Positions 1 through 6,640 of a DNA stretch of 10,605 bases are shown here, one piece after another. Position 1 is the stretch's first letter. Every line of letters starts with the position of its first letter. The notes below the pieces were generated by a model, which had not been told where the DNA came from, ran no database searches, and saw only the letters and a program-made list of their open reading frames with translations. This stretch comes from JAITWN01 sp964546765 (GTDB lineage: Bacteria > Pseudomonadota > Gammaproteobacteria > SZUA-140): contig CAZJKV010000073.1 in assembly GCA_964546765.1 (NCBI GenBank), positions 1 through 10,605 of the forward strand. Reading direction: 5' to 3'. The position numbers were made by a program, and so were the translations under genes.

Positions 1-605
1 AACTCCCGGCCGAGCGTTGTCGGCACCGCGTCCTGCAGGTGGGTACGGCCGCTCTTGACCGTATCGACCTCCCGCGCGCCGATGCGCGCGAATTCGTCCG
101 CCATCGCCCGCACCGACGCGGTCAGGCGTGGCAGTTTCGCGAGCGCCGCGAGGCGAATCGCGGTCGGGATCGTGTCGTTGGTGCTCTGTCCCATGTTGAC
201 GTGGTCATTGGGATGCACCGGCGCGTAGTCGCCGCGGCGACCGCCGAGTACAACATTGGCGAGATTCGCGATGACCTCGTTGCTGTTCATGTTGTGGCTG
301 GTGCCGGCGCCCGCCTGGAAGCGGTCGACGATGAACTGGTCGAGGAACTCGCCGCCGAGGATGCGATCGGCCGCCGCGATGATCGCGCCGGCGAGCCGGT
401 CGTCGAGCCAGCCGGCCGCGCGGTTCGCCGCCGCGGCGGCGCGCTTGATGCGGATATGGGCGTGCACGAAGTCCCGGTCCGGCGCCCTGCCGCTGATCGG
501 AAAGTTCGCAACGGCGCGCGCGGTCTGGATGCCGTACCAGGCGCCGTCCGGCACCTCGAGTTCGCCGAGGCTGTCCTTTTCGATGCGGAATCCCTTTTTG
601 CTCAC
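1..605 (-). CDS. aspA: Aspartate ammonia-lyase (aspartase)/fumarase family, N-terminal part, cut by the window edge
   Basis: This is the first ~201 residues of a class II fumarase/aspartase superfamily enzyme; the C-terminal half, with the GSSxMPGKxNP signature loop, lies outside the window. The translation opens with FRIEKDSLGELEVP and then shows WYGIQTARAVANFPISG, DQFIVDRFQAGAGTSHNMN, NEVIANLANVVLG, HPNDHVNMGQSTNDTIPTA and SGRTHLQDAVPTTLGRE. The RIExDxLG opening, the QxGAGTSxNMNxNEV block and QSTND resemble aspartase (L-aspartate to fumarate plus ammonia), whereas typical FumC has SQSSND. However, HLQDA is fumarase-like, so a relative acting on another substrate is possible. The start is GTG at 605-603: an in-frame stop lies only 18 bases upstream and the conserved opening begins a few codons later, so no other start fits. 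The ribosome-binding site is weak. The gene is divergent from acyP. Family is certain; substrate is fairly likely. Confidence 0.8.
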   Translation of the reverse strand, partial: MSKKGFRIEKDSLGELEVPDGAWYGIQTARAVANFPISGRAPDRDFVHAHIRIKRAAAAANRAAGWLDDRLAGAIIAAADRILGGEFLDQFIVDRFQAGAGTSHNMNSNEVIANLANVVLGGRRGDYAPVHPNDHVNMGQSTNDTIPTAIRLAALAKLPRLTASVRAMADEFARIGAREVDTVKSGRTHLQDAVPTTLGRE

Positions 606-696
606 GGTGCTTGCTTGTCTTTTTCAGGAACGGGAAAATGCGAAGGATCGCCGTCGATATTAACTTGCCGGCAGTTCATATGGAAGGAGGGCGCCG

Positions 697-969
697 ATGC
701 GCGGCTGTATGCATTGCAGGGTCACCGGGCGCGTGCAGGGCGTCTTTTTCCGCGCATCGACCCGCAACCTGGCCGTCGAACTCGGGCTCACCGGCTGGGT
801 CCGCAACATGCCGGACGGCGCCGTCGAGGTGCTGGCCTGCGGCGATGATGCGGCGCTCGAGGCGCTGCGGGAATGGCTGCACAAGGGACCGACGATGGCG
901 CGGGTGAGCGGGGTGGTGTGCGAGCGGGTGGCGGACGACGTCGGGCACCAGGGCTTCGAGTTTACTTGA
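697..969 (+). CDS. acyP: Acylphosphatase
   Basis: A 90-residue protein, the normal length for acylphosphatase, a small cytoplasmic enzyme that hydrolyses the carboxyl-phosphate bond of acyl phosphates. The signature GRVQGVFFR (residues 11-19) carries the phosphate-binding loop and the catalytic arginine, Arg19. The second motif, GLTGWVRNMPDGAVEV, supplies the catalytic asparagine, Asn37. The C-terminal part (EALREWLHKGP, then a final strand GFEF) also fits the alpha/beta sandwich fold. The ATG at 697 follows a strong ribosome-binding site, AAGGAGG at 684-690, six bases upstream. The last eight bases overlap the end of the convergent ATPase gene. It stands alone on its strand, so its context does not point to a particular metabolic partner. 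Identification is firm. Confidence 0.95.
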   Translation: MRGCMHCRVTGRVQGVFFRASTRNLAVELGLTGWVRNMPDGAVEVLACGDDAALEALREWLHKGPTMARVSGVVCERVADDVGHQGFEFT

Positions 970-3385
970 TGCACACCGTGCGTACGGTATGCGCATCTGT
1001 CAGGCCCTGCATGACCTTCTCGAGTCCGTCCTGCTTCAGCGTGCGCATGCCTTCCGTGATCCCGAGCCTCAGCAGGTCCGCGACCGTCGCCTCCTCGAGG
1101 ATCTTTTTCTTCAGCGCGTCGCTCGCCGGTAGCAGTTCATGGATGCCGAGCCGGCCGCTGTAGCCGGTGTCGTCGCAGCTACGGCAACCTTTCGGGCGAT
1201 AGAGCGTGAACTTCCCGTCCTCGCCGGTAAAGCCCTCACGCCACTCCTGCAGCACCTCCCTGTGTAGCCTGCCCCTGTCCTCATCCGGGGCGTTTCTCGG
1301 CAGCAGTTCGAAGCAGTATTCCGCGACCAGTTCGTTGATCTCCTCGACGGATGGCTCATAGGCCTCCTTGCACGACACGCACAGCCGCTTCGCAAGGCGC
1401 TGGGCGAGAATCCCGATCAGCGCGTCGGCGAAGTTGAACGGATCCATGCCCATGTCCAGCAGGCGCGTCACCGTCTCCGGGGCGCTGTTGGTGTGCAGCG
1501 TCGACAGTACGAGATGGCCGGTCAGCGAGGCCTCGATGCCCATGCTGGTCGTTTCCTTGTCGCGCATCTCTCCGACCATGATGATGTCGGGATCGGCGCG
1601 CAGGAAGGCGCGCATCGCCGCCGCAAAGTTGAAGCCGATCTTCGGCTTGACCGCGACCTGGCGCAGGCCGCGTTGCGTGATCTCGACCGGGTCTTCGGCG
1701 GTCCAGATCTTGCGGTCCGGGGTGTTCAGGTGACCGAGCACCGAGTGCAGCGTGGTTGTCTTGCCGGAACCGGTCGGGCCGCAGACGAAGAACAGTCCGT
1801 AAGGCCTGCTGATGAGCTTGCGCAGCAAGGTCGCATTGCGTTGCGACAGGGCAAGCTTGTCCAGCGGCACGGGCTCTCCGCTCGACAGGATGCGCAGCAC
1901 GACGTCTTCCATGTCGCTCGCTGTCGGAATCGTCGCGACACGCAGTTCGACCTTGAGCGGACCGAACTTCTTGAAGTCGATCTTGCCGTCCTGGGGTTTG
2001 CGCTTCTCGGAGATGTCGAGGTCGGCCATGACCTTGATGCGGGCGACCACCGCCGCGCGCATCTTGCCGGGGATCTCGTAATAACCCTTCAGGGAGCCGT
2101 CCTTGCGGAACCTGACCACCGTCTTGTTTTTACCCGGATAGGGCTCAATATGGATGTCCGAGGCACGCTGCTGGTAGGCATCGATAATGATCTTGTTGAC
2201 GAGTTTGACGATGACGTTGTCCTGGACCGAGGACTCGTCGAATTCGTTGTCCTTCTCCCTGAACCCCCCTGAATCCTCCGCGTCGTCCTGGTCGACGTAG
2301 TCGTCGATCATCGCTTCCTTGAGATCGGGACTCGAGTACAGCATTGCGATCATTTGCGCGATCGCTTCGCGCGAGGCCATGACCGGTTCTATGTGCAGTT
2401 TCGAATGGAAGCGCACTGCGTCAAGCGCCTCCAAGTCCATCGGGTTCTCGAGTGCGACGACCAGCTTGTTCGAGAAGTGATGGATGGGCAGCAGGTTGTA
2501 TTTTTTGACCAGGTCTTCCGGGACGAAGCGTATCGATTCCGGATTCATCTTGAATTCGGCGATGTCGATGAACGGGATCCCGAGCTTTTCGGACAGCGCC
2601 GACAGCACATGGCCCATATCGATGACGCCGCTGTCGACGAGGATCTGTCCGAGCTGCGCGTTCCTGCCCTTTTCGCGGTATTGCTTTTGCAGTTCCAGCG
2701 CGTCGTTCAGTTGTGCCTCTGTGATCATTTTTTCCTTGACCAGGATCTCCCCGAACCTGATCTTGGTCGCGTGCTTGTTTCGCCTCAGCATCGCCTCGAG
2801 GACGTCGATAGACGTGATGTCCCTGAGCACGACAGGCTCGTGATGCGCGAGTTCGGGCGGACGCGCATCAGGCGTGGCAGTCGGCGGCGGTGTCAGTTCA
2901 CAGGCATCGAAGCGGTATTGCTCGAGCGCGCTGTGCGGGATGAACAGGTAGGTATAGCCGCCGTCCTGTACCGGATAGAGGTAGAGACCGATAGCGTCGC
3001 GGCGGTAACCGAGGGTGTCGCCCTCGATCACCTCTCCATTCTTGATCTCGATGCGAAAGCGACCGCAGTTCGGATCGGCGTTCGGGTGCGTGGCTTCGCC
3101 GTGCAGTTGCCCGGCGCTCCAGCGGCGCGACCGCGTAAGGCGCAGCAGCTTCAGCTTCAGGAACGGCAGGTCCTGGGCCCTGCCGCCGTCGATGCTGAAC
3201 GTTATCCGCCGTTCGTTGCGCAGAAATTTCTGCAGCTTGCCGTTGAAGCAGGCGCCGTCATGGAGCCGTACCTCGACCTGCTCGCCGACTATCGCTGCGT
3301 CCTCGACCTCGGAACGGAGCGCCGGTGACGGCAGGATAGGCAGGATGTTTCCCGAACTGGCCTGTTTCGCGGGGGACGCCGACAT
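962..3385 (-). CDS. PilB/GspE-type secretion ATPase with MshEN domain and duplicated N-terminal module
   Basis: An AAA-type hexameric ATPase of the kind that powers type IV pilus or type II secretion assembly at the inner membrane. Numbering here is from GTG 3388 (808 residues). Residues ~31-160 hold two similar beta-rich units of unknown fold. Residues ~195-350 are an MshEN domain, with RFGEILVKEK...LNDALELQ (211-234) and a second LGQILVDSGVI copy (246-256); in this family these bind cyclic di-GMP. The motor follows: Asp box RASDIHIEP (408-416), Walker A GPTGSGKTT (537-545), Walker B DIIMVGE (601-607), His box TGHLVLSTLHT (623-633) and a zinc site, C670/C673 and C735/C738. All motor motifs are intact. 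ATG 3385 is preferred because AGGG lies seven bases upstream; GTG 3388 would add one residue. It starts 33 bases after nadC and is probably co-transcribed with it. No pilin, PilC or secretin gene is visible, so the machine it serves is unknown. Confidence 0.92.
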   Translation of the reverse strand: MSASPAKQASSGNILPILPSPALRSEVEDAAIVGEQVEVRLHDGACFNGKLQKFLRNERRITFSIDGGRAQDLPFLKLKLLRLTRSRRWSAGQLHGEATHPNADPNCGRFRIEIKNGEVIEGDTLGYRRDAIGLYLYPVQDGGYTYLFIPHSALEQYRFDACELTPPPTATPDARPPELAHHEPVVLRDITSIDVLEAMLRRNKHATKIRFGEILVKEKMITEAQLNDALELQKQYREKGRNAQLGQILVDSGVIDMGHVLSALSEKLGIPFIDIAEFKMNPESIRFVPEDLVKKYNLLPIHHFSNKLVVALENPMDLEALDAVRFHSKLHIEPVMASREAIAQMIAMLYSSPDLKEAMIDDYVDQDDAEDSGGFREKDNEFDESSVQDNVIVKLVNKIIIDAYQQRASDIHIEPYPGKNKTVVRFRKDGSLKGYYEIPGKMRAAVVARIKVMADLDISEKRKPQDGKIDFKKFGPLKVELRVATIPTASDMEDVVLRILSSGEPVPLDKLALSQRNATLLRKLISRPYGLFFVCGPTGSGKTTTLHSVLGHLNTPDRKIWTAEDPVEITQRGLRQVAVKPKIGFNFAAAMRAFLRADPDIIMVGEMRDKETTSMGIEASLTGHLVLSTLHTNSAPETVTRLLDMGMDPFNFADALIGILAQRLAKRLCVSCKEAYEPSVEEINELVAEYCFELLPRNAPDEDRGRLHREVLQEWREGFTGEDGKFTLYRPKGCRSCDDTGYSGRLGIHELLPASDALKKKILEEATVADLLRLGITEGMRTLKQDGLEKVMQGLTDAHTVRTVCIK

Positions 3386-3418
3386 CACGATTCCCTGTCT
3401 CTGGAGTGGATAACAGGG

Positions 3419-4282
3419 TTATCGGTCAATATGGATACGCATTGAGAGGTCTATGGCTTGCAGATCCTTGGTGAGGGCACCGATCGAGATGCGGTCGACG
3501 CCGGTTTCGGCGATTTCGCGCAGATTCTCGAGCGTGATGCCGCCCGAGGCCTCGAGCAGCGCCCGCCCACGGTTCAGCGCGACGGCCTCACGCAGCGTCG
3601 CGAGCTCGAAATTGTCGAGCAGCAGGATGTCCGCCCCGGCATCGAGGGCCTCCGAGATCTGGTCGAGGTCCTCGACCTCGATCTCGACCGGTAACGTCGG
3701 CTCCAGAGATCTGGCTGATTCTATTGATTTTTTTATGGAGCCGCAGACGGCGATGTGGTTTTCCTTGATCAGAAGCCCGTCGTACAGGCCGATCCGGTGA
3801 TTGTGGCAGCCGCCGCAGCGCACCGCGTACTTCTGGGCCGCGCGCAGGCCGGGCAGGGTCTTGCGGGTGTCGAGCAGGGTCACCGTCAGGCCCGCGACAC
3901 GCTCGCGGTAACGCCGGACCCCGGTCGCGGTGCCGGACAGGGTCTGCAGGAAATTCAGCGCGGTGCGCTCACCGCTGAGCAGCGCGCGTGCCGGACCGGA
4001 CAGGGTGCAGAGCGTCTGTCCCGCGTCGACCGCGTCGCCGTCACCGACCTGCCAGTCTATTCTGACGGCGGTATCGATCGCCTGGAAGGTTTGCTCGAAC
4101 CAGGCAGACCCGCAGACCACCGCGACCTCGCGGGTGAGCACCGTCGCCTGTGCCCGGACGCCGGGATCGACGAGCGCCGCGGTGCGGTCGCCGTCACCCA
4201 GATCCTCGGCGAGGGCGCGCGCGACATCTTCGTGCACGGCGTCTTCGGATACGGGTTCGAGTTCCGGGGCGACCGACTTCAT
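3419..4282 (-). CDS. nadC: Nicotinate-nucleotide pyrophosphorylase (carboxylating), quinolinate phosphoribosyltransferase
   Basis: A 287-residue cytoplasmic enzyme of de novo NAD synthesis. It converts quinolinate and PRPP to nicotinate mononucleotide, releasing CO2 and pyrophosphate. Family blocks are present in order: EDLGDGDRT (26-33), GERTALNFLQTLSGTAT (104-120), LLDTRKTLPGLRAAQKYAV (136-154), GGCHNHRIGL (157-166), LIKENHI (171-177), EIEVEDL (200-206), LLDNF (221-225), EASGGI (244-249) and ISIGALT (265-271). The basic residues that bind the phosphates and quinolinate (Arg140, Lys141, His160-Arg163, Lys173) are all there, so it should be active. The ATG at 4282 overlaps the stop of a 22-codon upstream frame as ATGA. 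The GAAGGA upstream lies about 12 bases away, rather far, which suggests translation is helped by coupling. nadC next to pilus ATPase genes is a familiar gammaproteobacterial arrangement, echoed by the following gene. Confidence 0.97.
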   Translation of the reverse strand: MKSVAPELEPVSEDAVHEDVARALAEDLGDGDRTAALVDPGVRAQATVLTREVAVVCGSAWFEQTFQAIDTAVRIDWQVGDGDAVDAGQTLCTLSGPARALLSGERTALNFLQTLSGTATGVRRYRERVAGLTVTLLDTRKTLPGLRAAQKYAVRCGGCHNHRIGLYDGLLIKENHIAVCGSIKKSIESARSLEPTLPVEIEVEDLDQISEALDAGADILLLDNFELATLREAVALNRGRALLEASGGITLENLREIAETGVDRISIGALTKDLQAIDLSMRIHIDR

Positions 4283-4347
4283 TTCGCCGGTCCGTCCTTC
4301 GTGATAAAAGACGGGATATCCTGGTAGCGGGACTTTCGGTTATCCAT
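4279..4347 (-). CDS. Possible 22-residue leader peptide, overlapping the nadC start
   Basis: A short frame reads from ATG 4347 to a TGA at 4281-4279 that shares ATGA with the nadC start codon, the classic arrangement for translational coupling. The peptide contains RYQDIPSFITKDG. From memory, this resembles the first residues of small single-domain cupins (the ITKDG stretch before a conserved RELMHP), so it may be the remnant of a deleted cupin gene rather than a regulatory peptide. A consensus TATAAT on the same strand ends seven bases before its ATG, so the transcript could begin at or next to the start codon. There is no clear ribosome-binding site beyond a GGGG close to the ATG. No run of histidines, tryptophans or similar residues suggests attenuation. 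Translation is unproven. Confidence 0.45.
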   Translation of the reverse strand: MDNRKSRYQDIPSFITKDGPAK

Positions 4348-4354
4348 GACCCCG

Positions 4355-4360
4355 ATTATA
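4355..4360 (-). promoter_or_regulatory. Candidate -10 element for the nadC transcript (TATAAT)
   Basis: A perfect minus-strand TATAAT lies in the only AT-rich stretch of the nadC/symporter gap. Seven bases separate it from the ATG of the small leader frame, so transcription would start at or beside that ATG. The -35 region (about 4378-4383) is poor, so the promoter may be weak or activated. The same AT core reads TATATA (4357-4362) on the plus strand and could serve the symporter, with TTTCGG (4334-4339) as a poor -35 at 17 bases. Confidence 0.4.
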
Positions 4361-4442
4361 TAAGGGTCAGCCGGCCCGATACATACCAGCCCAAGCGATT
4401 CGTTCGCGAGAGCGTCATTCTCACTGAAGAAGGATCTCGAAT

Positions 4443-5816
4443 ATGGAGCATTTGGAGGCCATGCTGGGGGCGGTAAACGGCTTCGTGTGGGGACCGTTCC
4501 TGCTCATCCCGCTGCTGCTGCTGACCGGGTTGTACCTGACCGTCCGCCTGCGCGCGCTGCAATTCCGAGTGCTGTTCCACGCCCTCTGGCTGGCCTTCTA
4601 CAAGCGCAAGGAGCGGGGCGACGTGCCCGGCGACGTGTCCCACTTCCAGGCGCTGGCGACGGCGCTGGCCGCGACGGTCGGCGTCGGCAACATCGCCGGT
4701 GTCGCGACCGCGATCGGTATCGGTGGTCCCGGCGCACTGTTCTGGATGTGGATGACCGGCCTCGTCGGCATGGCGACCAAGTATTCCGAAGGGCTGCTCG
4801 GGGTCAAGTACCGGCGCACCGACGCCAGCGGCGAGCAGACCGGCGGCCCGATGGAATATCTGCGCCACGGCGTCGGCGGTCGCCTCGGCTACGTGCTCGG
4901 CGTCGCGTTCGCGCTGTTCGGCGTGGTCGCGTCGTTCGGCATCGGCAACATGGTGCAGGCGAACACCGCCGCTGACCAGCTCGCGTCGACGTGGGGCATC
5001 GACCGGGCGCATACCGGCCTGTTCCTGATGATCGCGGCCGGTGTGGTGATCATCGGCGGTATCCGGAGCATCGCGCGTTTCTCGTCCGCGGTCGTGCCGG
5101 TCATGCTCGTCCTTTACCTCGTCACCACGATCGCGGTGCTGGTCGTGTTCGCGGATCGCCTGCCCGACGCGCTCCTGCTTGTGTTCACGGACGCGTTTTC
5201 CGGCACCGCCGCGGCAGGAGGTTTCCTCGGGGCCAGTGTGATCATCGCGCTGCAGATGGGCGTCGCGCGCGGCATCTTCTCGAACGAATCCGGGCTCGGC
5301 ACCGGCGGCATCGCAGCCGCCAGCGCAATGACCGACAAGCCGGTGCGCCAGGCGATGGTGTCGATGACCCAGACATTTATCGATACGCTGGTGCTTGTGA
5401 CCTTCACCGCGCTCGCGATCATCGTCACCGACGCATGGAAGGTCGAGGGCCTGCGCGGCGCGCCGATGACCGCGTGGGCACTGGAGCAGGGTTTCGGCGG
5501 TGGCTGGGGCATCTACACCGTGACTGTTGCCGTCCTGGTCTATGTGTTCACGACCCTGGTCGGCTGGTGTTACTACGGTGAACGCTGCTCGGAGAGTCTG
5601 TGGGGTCGCCGCGTGGTGATGCCGTACCGGATCACGTTCACGCTGATGGTCTATGTCGGCGCGGTCATTTCGCTGGAGCTGGTCTGGACCTTTTCGGACA
5701 TCGCGAACGGTCTGATGGCGCTGCCGAACCTGATCGGCTTGCTGTTGCTGTCCGGTATCGTCGTCCGGGAAACGCGCGCCTATATGAGCAATCCCGACTG
5801 GAAGAAAATGGACTGA
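4443..5816 (+). CDS. Sodium:alanine/glycine symporter, AGCS family
   Basis: A 457-residue inner-membrane protein, standard length for the AGCS (alanine or glycine:cation symporter) family, which imports small neutral amino acids with Na+. Around ten or eleven hydrophobic segments are visible, beginning at residues 17-33. Family motifs: LATALAATVGVGNIAGVATAI (71-91), GGPGALFWMW (94-103), GGPMEYL (134-140), ASFGIGNM.QANTAA (163-177), ARGIFSNESGLGTGGIAAA (275-293) and TLVGWCYYGERCSE (371-384). These make up the substrate and sodium pocket of the LeuT-like fold. The ATG at 4443 is set by a strong ribosome-binding site, GAAGAAGGA at 4426-4434, eight bases upstream. The gene ends in tandem in-frame stops, TGA TAA. 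It is divergent from nadC and convergent with the FecR gene. Alanine versus glycine preference cannot be read from the sequence. Confidence 0.95.
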   Translation: MEHLEAMLGAVNGFVWGPFLLIPLLLLTGLYLTVRLRALQFRVLFHALWLAFYKRKERGDVPGDVSHFQALATALAATVGVGNIAGVATAIGIGGPGALFWMWMTGLVGMATKYSEGLLGVKYRRTDASGEQTGGPMEYLRHGVGGRLGYVLGVAFALFGVVASFGIGNMVQANTAADQLASTWGIDRAHTGLFLMIAAGVVIIGGIRSIARFSSAVVPVMLVLYLVTTIAVLVVFADRLPDALLLVFTDAFSGTAAAGGFLGASVIIALQMGVARGIFSNESGLGTGGIAAASAMTDKPVRQAMVSMTQTFIDTLVLVTFTALAIIVTDAWKVEGLRGAPMTAWALEQGFGGGWGIYTVTVAVLVYVFTTLVGWCYYGERCSESLWGRRVVMPYRITFTLMVYVGAVISLELVWTFSDIANGLMALPNLIGLLLLSGIVVRETRAYMSNPDWKKMD

Positions 5817-5843
5817 TAACGCGCCGGAGTTGTCGGCTCACGG

Positions 5844-5866
5844 GTGACCGAGCCGTCCTCGGTCAC
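5844..5866. terminator. Hairpin between the convergent symporter and FecR genes
   Basis: GTGACCGAG (5844-5852) and CTCGGTCAC (5858-5866) form a perfect nine-base-pair stem with a five-base loop. It lies 27 bases after the symporter stop and contains the FecR stop codon. No T-run follows on either strand, so it is not a standard intrinsic terminator; it may block 3' exonucleases or act with Rho. An overlapping alternative stem, CGGCTC (5834-5839) with GAGCCG (5850-5855), competes with it. Confidence 0.4.
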
Positions 5867-6510
5867 GAACGTGGTTCGGTCGCGATGCCCCGGTTTCGGG
5901 AGTCTTCAAGTTCGGCGGTGAGGTCGCTGACGATGCGGATGCCCTCGTCCCCGGCCGATCTCGTCGCCACCTGTCCCGCCTCGAGGTAGGCCTCGTACTT
6001 GGTGTCCGGTGTATAGATGTGCATCGGGCCCTCGATCTGGTCGACCGTCGTCATGTCTTTCGAGACGAGGATGTTGACGGTCGTGCCATTGACGGCTGAT
6101 ACGAGGTAGGGCGTGTGGACCTCGAAGATCTCCCGCTGTCGATGACCGGCCTGATAGAGGACCGAGCCGAACGCCTGGCGAATACGGATGACGTCGTCCT
6201 GATCGTTGCGCGCCGGGACCGGGACATCGAGCCGTGTGCCGGCGCCGATAGTCATGATGTCCTTGTCGCGGGCGATGACCAGATGACCGCCATTGCCGGT
6301 GCGCAACGAGAACGGCGCGCCGAGTTGCGTGCCGTCGCGCGCGTCGAGGGTCACCGAACCCGATTCGTAGCTGCCGGCGATCGCGACGGCGCCGGTTATC
6401 GTGATGACGGTCCATGTGCGATCGTCGGCGGATGCGGCCGTCGCGGACGCCAGTAACAAGGCAAGCAACAGCGGCAGTGACGGATAAAATCGGGCGGTCG
6501 ATGGGAACAT
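5863..6510 (-). CDS. Secreted FecR-domain protein
   Basis: A 215-residue exported protein with a FecR domain and no other domain. Residues 1-28 form a signal peptide (hydrophobic core SLPLLLALLLASATAASA, probable cleavage after ASA). The FecR fold follows: GAPFSLRTGNGGHLVIARDKDIMTIGAGTRLDVP (64-97, split by turns) matches the pattern of a strand, a G-rich turn, an acidic site and GxGTxL. It is followed by IRIRQAFGSVLYQ (108-120), FEVHTPYLVSAVNGTTVNI (129-147) and a C-terminal strand region, LEAGQVATRS. The EVxTPxxxxxVxGT core is diagnostic. True FecR transmits a ferric-citrate signal from a TonB receptor to a sigma factor, but neither partner is nearby, so this is a periplasmic FecR-like module of unknown role. 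ATG 6510 has GGGGGA (6518-6523) seven bases upstream. The gene has its own CRP-like promoter region. Confidence 0.85.
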   Translation of the reverse strand: MFPSTARFYPSLPLLLALLLASATAASADDRTWTVITITGAVAIAGSYESGSVTLDARDGTQLGAPFSLRTGNGGHLVIARDKDIMTIGAGTRLDVPVPARNDQDDVIRIRQAFGSVLYQAGHRQREIFEVHTPYLVSAVNGTTVNILVSKDMTTVDQIEGPMHIYTPDTKYEAYLEAGQVATRSAGDEGIRIVSDLTAELEDSRNRGIATEPRS

Positions 6511-6557
6511 GGCCTGGTCCCCCAGTCTGTAACTAAATAGTGTCGTGCTTCAGACCG

Positions 6558-6563
6558 ATAGTA
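6558..6563 (-). promoter_or_regulatory. Candidate -10 element of the FecR-gene promoter (TACTAT)
   Basis: TACTAT on the minus strand matches four of six consensus positions. Transcription would start near 6551, giving a leader of about 41 bases. The -35 position 17 bases upstream reads CAAAAA, a very poor match, as expected for an activator-dependent promoter. The centre of the CRP-like palindrome lies about 41.5 bases from this start. Confidence 0.4.
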
Positions 6564-6572
6564 GGACGTAGC

Positions 6573-6603
6573 TCACATTATTTTTGTGACGCAGTTCACA
6601 AAA
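6573..6603. promoter_or_regulatory. CRP/Vfr-type operator with a third half-site upstream of the FecR gene
   Basis: TGTGA (6585-6589), six bases, then TCACA (6596-6600) is the exact CRP consensus core. The arms extend to eight perfect pairs, TTTTGTGA (6582-6589) and TCACAAAA (6596-6603). A further TCACA at 6573-6577 repeats the half-site 23 bases away and also forms an inverted pair with the central TGTGA. The site lies between the outer-membrane protein gene and the FecR gene, reading toward the latter. Confidence 0.65.
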
Positions 6604-6640
6604 TGGCCCGAGGCGGGCGTTCAGGCGGTGTCAGGCCCTG

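Noticed and set aside
663..677. TGCCGGCA palindrome with AAC/GTT flanks between aspA and acyP
   Set aside because: The flanks are offset by one base and no known operator matches; an eight-base palindrome is expected by chance in GC-rich DNA.
39..848. Plus-strand open frame of 269 codons crossing the aspA/acyP junction
   Set aside because: It is antisense to the lyase and out of frame with acyP; its composition is arginine-rich and without domains.
2354..3328. Long plus-strand open frame (324 codons) opposite the ATPase gene
   Set aside because: It is antisense to a clearly conserved coding region, has no recognisable domain and follows from high GC content.
3409..3423. GATAAC-AGG-GTTATC palindrome at the nadC stop; it also shares GGATAACAGGGT with the I-SceI homing site
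   Set aside because: The stem is short and AT-rich with no T-run, and the match to I-SceI is partial and looks like chance; no homing endonuclease or intron is present.
4364..4442. Possible glycine riboswitch before the amino-acid symporter
   Set aside because: The leader is only about 80 bases and shows no paired aptamer core.
6582..6603. The CRP-like palindrome read as an intrinsic terminator of the barrel gene
   Set aside because: On the barrel-gene strand the stem is followed by A residues, not T, and the arms match the CRP consensus exactly.
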